Source: Pseudomonadota bacterium (GTDB lineage: Bacteria; Pseudomonadota; Alphaproteobacteria; Micropepsales; Micropepsaceae). Taken from it: a stretch of DNA of 12,001 nucleotides. The stretch is from positions 1-12,001 of the forward strand of contig JAKAVI010000304.1 in NCBI GenBank assembly GCA_021817355.1, in the 5' to 3' direction. Positions 1-7,427 of this stretch are shown one piece after another (the stretch's first letter is position 1; each line of letters begins with the position of its first letter). Under the pieces are notes generated by a model. The model made no database searches, was not told the origin of the DNA, and saw nothing but the letters and a program-made list of their open reading frames with translations. A program made the position numbers and the translations under genes.

Positions 1-2
1 AG

Positions 3-80
3 ATCGGGGTACACCGTGCCGCAGGCCTCAAGGGTCAATTGTTGATCCGTATTGCCTCGCCCCAAAGCCGCCTGTTCTAG
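3..80 (+). CDS. possible 3' end of a gene entering from the left (partial)
   Basis: Reading from base 3, 25 sense codons run to a TAG at 78-80. The peptide ends GQLLIRIASPQSRLF and about two thirds of its codons end in G or C, as in the real genes here. It would face cobT tail to tail. The fragment is too short to assign to a family. A competing minus-strand frame is open from about 179 down to base 1 and has fewer G/C-ending codons and no ATG start. Only sequence to the left can settle which, if either, is real. Confidence 0.3.
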   Translation: MGVHRAAGLKGQLLIRIASPQSRLF

Positions 81-343
81 TCCTGCGCCATCGTGTGACC
101 CCACAGGGCCTTGCGGTTCTCGTGCCTGGCACGGGCGCTCTGGATTTGCCGCCACTCTGAACCCCGTGGCACAGAAAAACTATGACAGCCTCAAGTTGCG
201 TCCAAACCTCGCCAGGATCTGCAGCGACAAGCTGGGCCCGGGCGATGCCACACGCTCAGTCTTGCGCACACTGACTAAGCGGTTCGCACCAATCCATGAC
301 CCACCGGCTGGAGCACAGCGCGGGCCTCCTTGTTCGCGGATGC
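81..343. other. spacer downstream of cobT, no gene seen
   Basis: This stretch lies between the possible gene end at 80 and the cobT stop codon. Open frames across it run into cobT in antisense and do not look like protein. There is a 5-bp stem with a 10-base loop at 151-170 (GCCAC/GTGGC), but no run of T follows it on either strand, so it is not a convincing terminator. I see no RNA gene or repeat. Confidence 0.5.
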
Positions 344-2224
344 TTATGCCCGGCGCCGGCCACCGTGGCGGGTACGCGCGAGCCGGGTTTTGCTGCCGAC
401 CGCACCGTGGTTGGGTTCCTCGGCGAAAAGCGAGATCAGCTGTTCCGTCATCGCTCCACCCAGCTGCTCGGCGTCAACAATGGTGACCGCCTTGCGGTAA
501 TAACGGGTGACATCATGCCCGATGCCAATCGCAGCAAGCTGCACGGGCGATTTTTCTTCGATGTCATGAATGACATTGCGCAGGTGGCGTTCGAGGTAAT
601 TACCTGCATTGACCGAAAGCGTGGAGTCATCGACCGGGGCGCCATCGGAAATCACCATCAGGATCTTGCGCTGTTCCGGACGTCCGATCAGCCTGCCATG
701 CGCCCACATCAACGCCTCGCCGTCGATGTTTTCCTTGAGTAGCCCTTCACGCATCATCAAGCCAAGATTGCGCCGTGCCCTCCGCCAGGGTTCGTCAGAA
801 CCCTTGTAAACGATGTGCCGCAGATCGTTGAGGCGGCCGGGATGGGGCGCCTTGCCTTCGGTAATCCAGCGTTCGCGCGCCTGACCACCCTTCCACGCTC
901 GGGTGGTAAAACCGAGAATCTCAGTTTTGACTGCGCAACGTTCTAGCGTGCGCGCCAGAATGTCGGCGCACATTGCTGCCACCATGATCGGGCGGCCACG
1001 CATCGATCCAGAATTGTCGAGCAGCAGGCTGACAATGGTATCGCGGAATTCCAGGTCCTTTTCGTGTTTGAACGAAAGTGGATACATCGGATCGATGATG
1101 ATGCGGGGAAGGCGGGAAGAGTCCAGAATGCCTTCTTCGAGATCAAATTCCCAAGTCCGGTTTTGCTGGGCCATTAGCAGCCGCTGTAACTTATTGGCGA
1201 GCCGTGAGACCACGCCCTGAAGAGACTGCAGCTGCTGGTCGAGGAAGTTGCGCAGTCTTGTCAGTTCTTCGGCATCGCATAGCTCGGTGGCATGGACAAT
1301 CTCGTCGAACTGGGTGGTGAAGATACGGTAGCCCCAGCTTTCCTGATCTGCAAAGGGTTGCTCCGGACGCCAGGGCTTGCTGCCTTCGTCGCTGTCAGAC
1401 TGCTCGGCGAGGTCCTCTGCACTTTCGGCATCGCTTTCCGTCGTCAGTTCTTCGCCGTCCTCACCCTCGGCTTCGCGCATCTGTGCTTCGCCGGACTGGT
1501 CCTGGGCTTCGGCCTCAGCACCGTCTTGACCTTCGCCAGACTGTTCCGACTCGTCTGCGTCCGTGTCCCCTTCGCCTTCGCGCTCTTCGGCGAGTTCATC
1601 GCCAACCTTGAGGTCTCGCAGGATTGTTCGTGTCAGCTTGGCAAAAGCGGTCTGGTCGCGCATTGCGCCTTCCAGCCTGGTCAAGTCTGACCCCGCCCGT
1701 TCCTCGATAAATTCTCGCCACAGGTCGACGGCATGTCGCATGCTGTCCGGTGGGGGCTGGCCGGTCAGCTTCTCGCGCACGACAAGGCCGAGAGCATCCG
1801 CAAGTGGCACCTCGGCACGTTCGCGGGCCCGTGTGACCGGCTTTTGCTGATACCGGGCCTCGAGATTGGCGGCGAGATTGGCGCTGACCCCCTGCATGGC
1901 CAACGCTCCGATGGCCTCGACGCGGGCCTGCTCGGCAGCTTCAAAAAGTTCAGCAGCGTCGGTGCTCGCCGGACGAAAGCGGGCATGCACGCTGTCCTCG
2001 TGGTAGGCTTTGCGCAAGGCATAGGCATCGCCTGCACCACGAACGATAGCGATCTCTCCGGGCGGCAGGTTGCGCGACGGCAACGGTAGCCTTGCGCGAT
2101 TGCCACGTAGCGACGGCGGTTCGGCTCCGAAGCTGACGTCCATCTCTGGTTCGCCAGCAAGGCTGCGCACGGCGGCTGCGACAGCACGCTTGAAAGGTTC
2201 TACGGGATTATCGCTATTCGCCAT
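344..2224 (-). CDS. cobT: cobaltochelatase subunit CobT (VWA/MIDAS subunit)
   Basis: CobT is one of three subunits (CobN, CobS, CobT) of the cytoplasmic ATP-dependent chelatase that inserts cobalt into hydrogenobyrinic acid a,c-diamide in aerobic cobalamin synthesis. The 626 residues match the usual length of about 630. Visible parts in order: an N-terminal helical domain to about residue 208; a very acidic Glu/Asp/Gln/Ser-rich linker at about 210-282, typical of CobT and of the related BchD/ChlD subunits; and a C-terminal von Willebrand A domain whose metal-ion-dependent adhesion motif DNSGSM lies at 403-408, with [11 protein letters not shown] at about 524-534. The start ATG (2224-2222) is 7 bases past the cobS stop, so the two genes are co-transcribed. 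No good Shine-Dalgarno is visible, which suggests translational coupling to cobS. The C-terminus is Arg-rich. Nothing is broken or truncated. Confidence 0.97.
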   Translation of the reverse strand: MANSDNPVEPFKRAVAAAVRSLAGEPEMDVSFGAEPPSLRGNRARLPLPSRNLPPGEIAIVRGAGDAYALRKAYHEDSVHARFRPASTDAAELFEAAEQARVEAIGALAMQGVSANLAANLEARYQQKPVTRARERAEVPLADALGLVVREKLTGQPPPDSMRHAVDLWREFIEERAGSDLTRLEGAMRDQTAFAKLTRTILRDLKVGDELAEEREGEGDTDADESEQSGEGQDGAEAEAQDQSGEAQMREAEGEDGEELTTESDAESAEDLAEQSDSDEGSKPWRPEQPFADQESWGYRIFTTQFDEIVHATELCDAEELTRLRNFLDQQLQSLQGVVSRLANKLQRLLMAQQNRTWEFDLEEGILDSSRLPRIIIDPMYPLSFKHEKDLEFRDTIVSLLLDNSGSMRGRPIMVAAMCADILARTLERCAVKTEILGFTTRAWKGGQARERWITEGKAPHPGRLNDLRHIVYKGSDEPWRRARRNLGLMMREGLLKENIDGEALMWAHGRLIGRPEQRKILMVISDGAPVDDSTLSVNAGNYLERHLRNVIHDIEEKSPVQLAAIGIGHDVTRYYRKAVTIVDAEQLGGAMTEQLISLFAEEPNHGAVGSKTRLARTRHGGRRRA

Positions 2225-2231
2225 TCGCGCT

Positions 2232-3230
2232 TTATGCGACTAGGATTTTTGCCGCGCTCTCCGGCAGATCTTCACCAAAGCAACGTTGATAGAACTCAGC
2301 AACGCTGGCGCGCTCAAGTTCATCACATTTGTTCAGGAAGGTGAGACGGAAGGCAAATCCGAGATCACCAAATATCTGGGCATTTTCCGCCCAGGTGATG
2401 ACCGTGCGCGGGCTCATCACGGTGGAAAGATCTCCGTTCATGAAAGCGTTGCGCGTCATGTCTGCTAGGCGCACCATGGCGCCTACGGTCTTGCGACCAT
2501 CTGCTGTCGCATTATAGATAGGAACCTTCGCCAGAACGATCTCTACCTCTGCGTCGTGGTGGAGGTAATTGAGCGTGGCAACGATGCTCCAGCGATCCAT
2601 CTGTCCCTGATTGATCTGTTGGGTACCGTGATAAAGGCCCGAGGTGTCACCAAGACCAATCGTATTGGTGGTGGCAAAAAGACGAAACGCCCTATGCGGG
2701 TGGATGACACGGTTCTGATCGAGCAGGGTCAGCTTGCCGGATACTTCCAGCACACGCTGGATCACAAACATCACATCGGGGCGACCGGCATCGTACTCGT
2801 CGAAAGTTAGTGCCACCGGATGCTGCAGGCACCATGGCAACAGTCCCTCACGGAACTCGGTGACCTGCTGTCCATTCTTGAGCACGATCGCATCCTTGCC
2901 GATGAGATCGATACGGCTGATATGGCTGTCCAGATTGATCCGGATGCACGGCCAGTTCAGGCGGCTGGCTACCTGCTCGATATGGGTTGACTTGCCTGTT
3001 CCGTGATAGCCTTGGATGAGGACGCGCCGATTATGGGCAAATCCCGCCAAAATCGCGAGCGTGGTTTCACGATCAAAGCGATAGGCAGGATCAATGTCCG
3101 GAACATATTCGCCATTGCGTGTGGAGAAGGCGGGTACCTGCAAATTGGCTTCGATGCCGAAGGTCTTGCGCACATCGACCGTGATGTCGGGCGCGGAGGC
3201 AGGATCGAGGCCCAAAGGCTCTGTGGACAT
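2232..3230 (-). CDS. cobS: cobaltochelatase subunit CobS (AAA+ ATPase)
   Basis: CobS is the AAA+ motor that pairs with CobT in a ring complex and powers cobalt insertion by CobN. With the ATG at 3230 the protein has 332 residues, the family norm. It shows a Walker [10 protein letters not shown] at about 74-82, a Walker [10 protein letters not shown] at about 139-147, and a [11 protein letters not shown] segment typical of MoxR/CobS-type AAA+ proteins. The frame stays open upstream to a TTG at 3296, giving 22 extra residues that do not look like CobS. The ATG is preferred because it starts the usual MSTEPLG-type N-terminus and has GGAAAG about 9 bases upstream. It lies 78 bp downstream of the J-domain gene and 7 bp upstream of cobT. 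No CobN is present here, so the third subunit must be encoded elsewhere. Confidence 0.97.
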   Translation of the reverse strand: MSTEPLGLDPASAPDITVDVRKTFGIEANLQVPAFSTRNGEYVPDIDPAYRFDRETTLAILAGFAHNRRVLIQGYHGTGKSTHIEQVASRLNWPCIRINLDSHISRIDLIGKDAIVLKNGQQVTEFREGLLPWCLQHPVALTFDEYDAGRPDVMFVIQRVLEVSGKLTLLDQNRVIHPHRAFRLFATTNTIGLGDTSGLYHGTQQINQGQMDRWSIVATLNYLHHDAEVEIVLAKVPIYNATADGRKTVGAMVRLADMTRNAFMNGDLSTVMSPRTVITWAENAQIFGDLGFAFRLTFLNKCDELERASVAEFYQRCFGEDLPESAAKILVA

Positions 3231-3308
3231 ATTGCGTCTTTCCGGATCCGAGGTAACGATGGTTTCGCCCTCTGCCGCCGACACGCAGGGACACAAAGGG
3301 CGCCGGCT

Positions 3309-3905
3309 CTAGGTCAGGCCGGCCGCGCGCAAAACGCCATAGGCCTTGATTACCTGTTTGAGACGCTCCTCGGCCCCCCGGTCGCCGCCATTGGCGTCAG
3401 GGTGGAACCGCTTCACTAGCTCCTTATACCGTGCCTTGATCTGGTGCAAGCTAGCACCAGCGTCAAGATTGAGTATCTCGAAGGCCCGCAGCTGGACCGC
3501 GGTAAACCTCCGCTCCGGCGGACGCACTGCTTCGGCGACGTCGTCAAAAACCCCGTAAGGGTCCTCGTAGCGCTCAGCCTCGGCTCCACTGCTTTGCCGT
3601 CCGCGTCCTCGCCCATCGATTTTCCAGGTCGGTCGGTGACCGGTCAGGGCGGCGACACGGAAGGCCTCGATCTGCGCATCGCTCATGCCGCGGAAATAGT
3701 CCCAACTTTCATTGTGCGCCCGGGCATGTTCAAGGCAGAACCACAGGTGTTCGTTCAGATTATCACGCGACTTGGGAACCTTGTGCGTACCTTCGTTGGG
3801 GCAGTCGGCGCGCGCGCAGCACCGCGGCGCGACCGGCTTTTGCGGACGGTCCGGTTTAATGCGAATATCGCGGCCAAAGCGCGGTCGGTAGTCGGTCGAA
3901 GCCAT
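3309..3905 (-). CDS. J-domain (DnaJ-like) protein with Cys/His-bearing N-terminal region
   Basis: The C-terminal third (about 140-198) is a J domain with HPD at 168-170, flanked by ARYKELVKRF and a helix ending VIKAYGVLR. The HPD loop is the known contact that stimulates Hsp70 (DnaK) ATPase, so this should be a cytoplasmic co-chaperone. It is not DnaJ itself: there is no Gly/Phe linker and no CxxCxGxG zinc repeats, and the J domain is C-terminal. The N-terminal half has Cys29, Cys30, Cys35 and Cys57 with His41, His53 and His60, a spacing that could bind a metal (inference). Genes of this layout next to cobS occur in other alphaproteobacteria as I recall, but I know of no defined client. It heads the unit with cobS and cobT, which hints at a role in assembling the chelatase, unproven. 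The start ATG at 3905 has no Shine-Dalgarno. Confidence 0.9.
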   Translation of the reverse strand: MASTDYRPRFGRDIRIKPDRPQKPVAPRCCARADCPNEGTHKVPKSRDNLNEHLWFCLEHARAHNESWDYFRGMSDAQIEAFRVAALTGHRPTWKIDGRGRGRQSSGAEAERYEDPYGVFDDVAEAVRPPERRFTAVQLRAFEILNLDAGASLHQIKARYKELVKRFHPDANGGDRGAEERLKQVIKAYGVLRAAGLT

Positions 3906-3912
3906 GTGCTAA

Positions 3913-3940
3913 ATTATGGTATCGCCATGGTAAAAGACAA
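3913..3940 (-). promoter_or_regulatory. putative sigma70-type promoter for the J-domain gene, cobS and cobT
   Basis: Read on the minus strand, TTGTCT (3940-3935) matches the -35 consensus in 4 of 6 bases. CATAAT (3918-3913) matches the -10 in 5 of 6, with a 16-base spacer. The -10 ends only 7 bases before the J-domain ATG at 3905. Transcription would therefore start at or within a base or two of the start codon, and the mRNA would have almost no leader. This agrees with the absence of a Shine-Dalgarno there. The call rests on consensus matching only. Confidence 0.4.
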
Positions 3941-3976
3941 GAAAACGAAACACTTGACAGGCATTTTGCGGCACTG

Positions 3977-3983
3977 AAGGAGG
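3977..3983 (+). promoter_or_regulatory. strong ribosome binding site that fixes the bolA GTG start
   Basis: AAGGAGG lies 5 bases ahead of the GTG at 3989 and is the best Shine-Dalgarno I see in the window. It decides in favour of the GTG start, since no ATG is suitably placed. The TGA of a 16-codon open frame (3927-3977) touches its first base. Confidence 0.75.
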
Positions 3984-3988
3984 CGGAA

Positions 3989-4261
3989 GTGGAAGTTGCA
4001 GCGGCGATCCGCGACAAATTGACAAGCGCTCTGAAACCCCTGCGGCTCGAGGTGATCGACGACAGTGCTCAGCACCTCGGTCATTCCGGCTCCCGTCCCG
4101 GTGGACAGAGCCATTTTACGGTCATCATCGTGTCACCACTGTTCGAGGGCTTGAGCCGGCTGGCGCGACAAAAGTTGGTATATGCCGCCCTCACGCAGGA
4201 ACTCGCCGGGCCAGTCCATGCCCTGTCGATTACTGCGCGGACGCCGGACGAGGTGGCGTGA
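3989..4261 (+). CDS. bolA: BolA family protein
   Basis: This is a 90-residue protein of the BolA fold. BolA proteins act in the cytoplasm with monothiol glutaredoxins, sharing a [2Fe-2S] cluster, and some bind DNA. Visible family marks are the HLGHSG loop at about 29-34, GQSHFTVIIVS at 39-49, the helix LSRLARQKLVYAAL at about 55-68, and VHALSI at 76-81, whose His77 is the invariant cluster-ligand position of the family. There is no Cys in the variable loop, so it is the His type. The start is GTG with a strong AAGGAGG. It diverges from the J-domain gene, sharing an 83-base intergenic space. Its last 32 bases overlap the 3' end of the CorC-like gene on the opposite strand, leaving no room for a conventional terminator between them. 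BolA beside cobS/cobT is a recurrent alphaproteobacterial neighbourhood from general knowledge. Confidence 0.93.
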   Translation: MEVAAAIRDKLTSALKPLRLEVIDDSAQHLGHSGSRPGGQSHFTVIIVSPLFEGLSRLARQKLVYAALTQELAGPVHALSITARTPDEVA

Positions 4262-5525
4262 CGCGGATTGCAGTAATTTGATTGCGTTGCCGGCGCAGGA
4301 TTTCAAATTGGAAGCCGTAAAATGCGAAGCGCTGGCCGACCTCGGGGATCGCGCGGGCTTCATGAATGATAAGCCCCGCAAGTGTGGTGGCCTCTTCGTC
4401 AGGTAACGACCAGTCCAGGGCCCGATTGACCTCCCGAACCGGCATTGTCCCGTCGATATTGTAGGTGCCATCCGGCTGCGGGCGGATGCCGGGCGGCACG
4501 CGGACATCGGTTTCCTCAGGCATTTCCCCGATGATCTCGTTGAGGATGTCCTCAAGGGTCACGATACCTTGAATTGTGCCATATTCATCCACGACCAGGG
4601 CAAAGTGCGTGCGACGCTCGCGAAACGCCCGCAATTGAGCCTCGACACCGCGCGTGTCGGGAACGAACCAGGCGTCGTGCATCAGGCTCAGCAGATCGAA
4701 TTCCTCAAGGCGGCCCTGCCGACGCACCAATTCGGCCATGACGTCCTTGGAATTGATGACACCGATTACATTGTCATTGGTTCCGCGCCAAACCGGAACA
4801 CGCGTGTGATGGGCGTCCAGCAGAGCCTGCAAAAGCGTGTCCCGTGGCAGTTCTGCGTCCAGCATGGCGATGTTCTTGCGGTGAACCATGACATCGCCAA
4901 CCTTGAGTTCACGCAGATCGAGAATGCCGCCGATCATGTCGCGATGCTCTCGTGCCATTGCACCTTCAATATGGTGAAGAGCCACGGCGCCACGTATTTC
5001 CTCGTGAGCCGGTACCATCGACGCGTTACCTTCCTGGCGTACCCCGAAGAGCGTCAGGACGCGCCAGACAAGCCATTGCACGGAACGCACTATTGGCCTG
5101 GCGATAGTCACAATGACACAGAGGATGCCGCCAACACGCAGTGCGAAGTGATCGGTGCGGGCAATGGCTAGGGTCTTGGGCAGGACTTCGGCAAAGATGA
5201 GGATGAGAATGGTCATCGTCGCGGTGGCCACAACGACGGCATTGGCGCCAAGCAGATGCCCGAGCATCCATGTGGCCAAAGACGAGAGCAGGATGTTGAA
5301 GAATGTATTGCCGAGGAGAATGGTTCCGATCAGATTCTCCTTGTCGGTGATGAGATGATTGACCGCGCGAGCGCGCTGCGACCCGTCCTTCTCCAGCTGG
5401 TGCATGCGGGCCCGGGAGACCGCGGTCAGGGCGGTTTCTGAACCGGAGAAAAATCCGGAAACCCCGAGCAGCAGTACGATGGCAAACGCAGTGCCCACAA
5501 GGGTTATCGTCATAAGTGGCTCCAT
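4230..5525 (-). CDS. CNNM/CorC-HlyC family membrane protein (CBS-pair divalent cation transporter-like)
   Basis: The order of parts is that of the CNNM/CorC family, historically called hemolysin-like and now linked to Mg2+ and other divalent cation handling at the inner membrane. An N-terminal DUF21 transmembrane domain (spans near 6-26, 64-90, 96-116 and 128-150) carries SGSETALTA at 27-35 and FAEVLPKT at 111-118. Next come two CBS repeats at about 208-265 and 275-335, the second with VVDEYGTIQGIVTLEDILNE. The CorC/HlyC cytoplasmic domain follows at about 350-425. Length is 431, normal for the family. The ATG at 5525 shares its A with the aroB stop (TGATG), indicating coupling. A second ATG at 5513 has GGAG 6 bases upstream and gives 427 residues; I cannot choose firmly between them. 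The gene closes the aroK-aroB unit and overlaps bolA tail to tail. A haemolytic role is not implied. Confidence 0.94.
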   Translation of the reverse strand: MEPLMTITLVGTAFAIVLLLGVSGFFSGSETALTAVSRARMHQLEKDGSQRARAVNHLITDKENLIGTILLGNTFFNILLSSLATWMLGHLLGANAVVVATATMTILILIFAEVLPKTLAIARTDHFALRVGGILCVIVTIARPIVRSVQWLVWRVLTLFGVRQEGNASMVPAHEEIRGAVALHHIEGAMAREHRDMIGGILDLRELKVGDVMVHRKNIAMLDAELPRDTLLQALLDAHHTRVPVWRGTNDNVIGVINSKDVMAELVRRQGRLEEFDLLSLMHDAWFVPDTRGVEAQLRAFRERRTHFALVVDEYGTIQGIVTLEDILNEIIGEMPEETDVRVPPGIRPQPDGTYNIDGTMPVREVNRALDWSLPDEEATTLAGLIIHEARAIPEVGQRFAFYGFQFEILRRQRNQITAIRVTPPRPASAQ

Positions 5526-6622
5526 CAGTCAGCCGAAAGTACCGCCAAGAGGTCGGCGGGTGGTACGTTCTGGGTGATAAAGGCCTCACCGATGCCACGC
5601 GCCAGCACGAAGGTGAGAGTTCCGGCATGGACCTTCTTGTCGTGGCTCATCAGCTGGATCAGGGTTTGCGCATCAACCTTTTGAGGGCCCAGTGCTGACA
5701 GTTCAGTAGGAAGTCCGATCGCGCCAAGATGCCGGCAAAGGCGATCTGCTTCGCGCTCTGGGGCGAGACCGAGGCGGACCGACAGGCGAAATGCGAGGAC
5801 CATGCCGATCGCGATCGCTTCGCCATGCAGAAGCTGCGCGGAAAATCCACAGGCGGCCTCCAGCGCATGGCCAAAGGTATGCCCAAGGTTTAGCAGCGCG
5901 CGCTCGCCGCTCTCGCGCTCATCTCGAGCAACGATGGCCGCCTTCATGCGACAGGAATGGGCGACAGCATGGCTGAGTGCCGCCTGATCGCCGGAAAGGG
6001 CGTCCGCTCCATGCTCTTCGAGCCAGGCAAAAAACGCGGCATCGCCCAGTGCACCATATTTAACAACTTCGGCATATCCGGCCCTCATCTGGCGCGCCGG
6101 CAGGGTGGACAGGCTTGAAATATCGGCGATGACAAGACGGGGTTGATGAAACAGGCCAATGAGATTCTTGCCTTGGCCGGTATTGATTCCGGTCTTGCCG
6201 CCGACCGAGGAATCGACCTGGGCCAGAAGGGTGGTCGGAATCTGAACCACGGCCACGCCGCGTTTGAGAATGCCGGCCGCAAATCCCGCAAGGTCTCCGA
6301 CAACCCCGCCGCCCAATGCGACTACAAGTCCACTGCGGTCCAATTCGAGATCGAGCAAGCTCTCGCACAATTGCGCCAGGCCCTCAAAACTCTTGCTCGC
6401 TTCGCCGGCCGGGACAATGACCGGGGCGGCGGTCAGCCCCGCAGACCGCAATCCCTCAAGCAGAACCGGCAAATGCAGCGCGGCCACATGCTCGTCGGTC
6501 ACCACGGCAATGGTGCCCCTGGAGAGTGGTTTGATGAGTTCTGCGGCACGCAACAAAAGACCGGGACCGACCTCTATGTCATAGCTACGGGTCCCCAGAT
6601 TTACGGAAATTGTCTCGCTCAC
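5525..6622 (-). CDS. aroB: 3-dehydroquinate synthase
   Basis: AroB catalyses the second step of the shikimate pathway, converting DAHP to 3-dehydroquinate, with NAD+ and a divalent metal in the cytoplasm. The 365 residues match the family. Diagnostic segments are GGGVVGDLAGF at 104-114 (NAD binding), QIPTTLLAQVDSSVGGKTGIN at 127-147 and RAGYAEVVKYG at 180-190. The expected metal ligands are Glu185, His248 (in NLGHTFGHALE) and His266 (in LLHGEAIAIGM). The start is GTG at 6622. It overlaps the aroK stop as GTGA, with GGAGG 4 bases upstream (6631-6627) inside the end of aroK, so the two genes are translationally coupled. The stop overlaps the CorC-like ATG. All key residues are present, so the enzyme should be active. 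Confidence 0.98.
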   Translation of the reverse strand: MSETISVNLGTRSYDIEVGPGLLLRAAELIKPLSRGTIAVVTDEHVAALHLPVLLEGLRSAGLTAAPVIVPAGEASKSFEGLAQLCESLLDLELDRSGLVVALGGGVVGDLAGFAAGILKRGVAVVQIPTTLLAQVDSSVGGKTGINTGQGKNLIGLFHQPRLVIADISSLSTLPARQMRAGYAEVVKYGALGDAAFFAWLEEHGADALSGDQAALSHAVAHSCRMKAAIVARDERESGERALLNLGHTFGHALEAACGFSAQLLHGEAIAIGMVLAFRLSVRLGLAPEREADRLCRHLGAIGLPTELSALGPQKVDAQTLIQLMSHDKKVHAGTLTFVLARGIGEAFITQNVPPADLLAVLSAD

Positions 6623-7155
6623 ATGTCCTCCACGATGCCGCGCGCAACGAGCGCGGCCAAAATGCGATTGACCTGGACCTGATGTGGTCCGTTTTCGGTT
6701 TCGACCTGGATATCGGCCTCACCGTAAAGGGGAGCGCGGGCTTCCAGAAGCCGGGTTAGGATGTCGTAGGGGTCGCCGTTGCGCAGCATGGGCCGGGTAT
6801 CGCGCCGCCCCACGCGCTCGACGAGAACCGCAACTGGGGCCTTGATCCACACCGAGACCGCGCCTTGCTGGATCGCCGCGCGGATCTGGGCATCGGCGAA
6901 GGAGCCCCCCCCGGTTGCCAGCACCAAGGGGGGGAGTTCCAGGAGCCTTGCGATCACTTTGCGCTCGCAGCTGCGGAACGCGTCCTCACCATAGCGTTCG
7001 AAGATTTCGGTGACGGTGCAGCCAGCGGCGAGTTCAATTTCCGTATCGGAGTCGCGAAATGGGACCTTGAGCCGGGTGGCGAGCCGTCGCCCCAGAGAAC
7101 TCTTGCCCACACCCATCATCCCGATCAGGGCGATCGTGCGCCTTAAACCGCTCAT
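6619..7155 (-). CDS. aroK: shikimate kinase
   Basis: AroK phosphorylates shikimate at the 3-hydroxyl with ATP, the fifth step of the shikimate pathway. The 178-residue protein has the P-loop GMMGVGKS at 12-19, Asp35 and Asp37 in FRDSD (Mg2+ and shikimate binding), Arg61 in the AFR motif, the Walker B-like TGGG at 81-84, the lid arginines in RDTRPML near 118-124, and Arg140 in LLEARAPLY. It is the first gene of the aroK-aroB-CorC unit and diverges from the small membrane ORF at 7284. I see no clear Shine-Dalgarno before the ATG at 7155. TTGCAA at 7198-7203 could be a weak -35 for either direction, but no good -10 accompanies it. Start choice is supported by the usual MSGLRRTIALIGMMG N-terminus. 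Confidence 0.97.
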   Translation of the reverse strand: MSGLRRTIALIGMMGVGKSSLGRRLATRLKVPFRDSDTEIELAAGCTVTEIFERYGEDAFRSCERKVIARLLELPPLVLATGGGSFADAQIRAAIQQGAVSVWIKAPVAVLVERVGRRDTRPMLRNGDPYDILTRLLEARAPLYGEADIQVETENGPHQVQVNRILAALVARGIVEDM

Positions 7156-7283
7156 ATTTCTGGCTTACACGGAGAGTAAGAAAGCTTCCAGCAGGACTTG
7201 CAATTCCACCCGTGTTTCCGTCAGAAAGAGGGAGCGTAGGGGTGGGGGCCGCTTCGCGTTTATCGCAAACCCTGGGTGAACAC
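7156..7283. promoter_or_regulatory. divergent intergenic region between aroK and the plus-strand cluster
   Basis: These 128 bases must contain the promoter of the aroK unit and probably that of the right-hand plus-strand cluster. TTGCAA at 7198-7203 is its own reverse complement and could serve as a -35 in either direction, but -10 matches 17 bases away are poor both ways. No operator-like repeat stands out. Confidence 0.35.
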
Positions 7284-7427
7284 ATGGCTTGGGCATTTCG
7301 CATTGGGCTCGGCGTTCTGTTTCTCGCAGTCATTGGGGCCGGCTTTCTGGCCTGGTACGCTGGCACGCTCACGCCGCCGCAGCGCGCCTACCATCAGGTG
7401 CTCACCCATGAACGGCGTTCACACTAA
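7284..7427 (+). CDS. putative small single-span membrane protein (47 aa)
   Basis: An ATG at 7284 opens 47 codons encoding MAWAFRIGLGVLFLAVIGAG followed by FLAWYAGTLTPPQR and an Arg/His-rich end. Residues about 7-26 form one clear hydrophobic helix, and the tail is short and basic. The codons look like those of neighbouring real genes. The frame stays open upstream to 7212, but those 24 extra residues lack character. GGGTGA lies 4 bases before the ATG as a modest ribosome site. The last 20 bases overlap the start of the exported-protein gene, so the two are probably co-translated. I do not recognise the family. It could instead be a chance frame, but a well-formed membrane helix exactly upstream of an overlapping start makes a real gene more likely than not. 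Confidence 0.6.
   Translation: MAWAFRIGLGVLFLAVIGAGFLAWYAGTLTPPQRAYHQVLTHERRSH

Noticed and set aside
151..170. Stem-loop GCCAC/GTGGC as a cobT terminator
   Set aside because: The only T-run on the minus strand comes before the stem rather than after it, and on the plus strand it is followed by A, so it fits no intrinsic terminator.
314..330. Strong AGGAGG on the minus strand just past the cobT stop, suggesting another gene
   Set aside because: The GTG 8 bases downstream opens only about 13 codons before a TAG, and no longer frame follows.
52..486. 144-codon plus-strand frame across the left spacer and the end of cobT
   Set aside because: Its second part is antisense to CobT coding sequence and its composition is disordered Pro/Arg/Cys-rich, unlike a real protein.
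3231..3296. N-terminal extension of CobS to a TTG at 3296
   Set aside because: The added residues do not resemble CobS, the ATG at 3230 has an upstream GGAAAG, and the shorter form has the family length.
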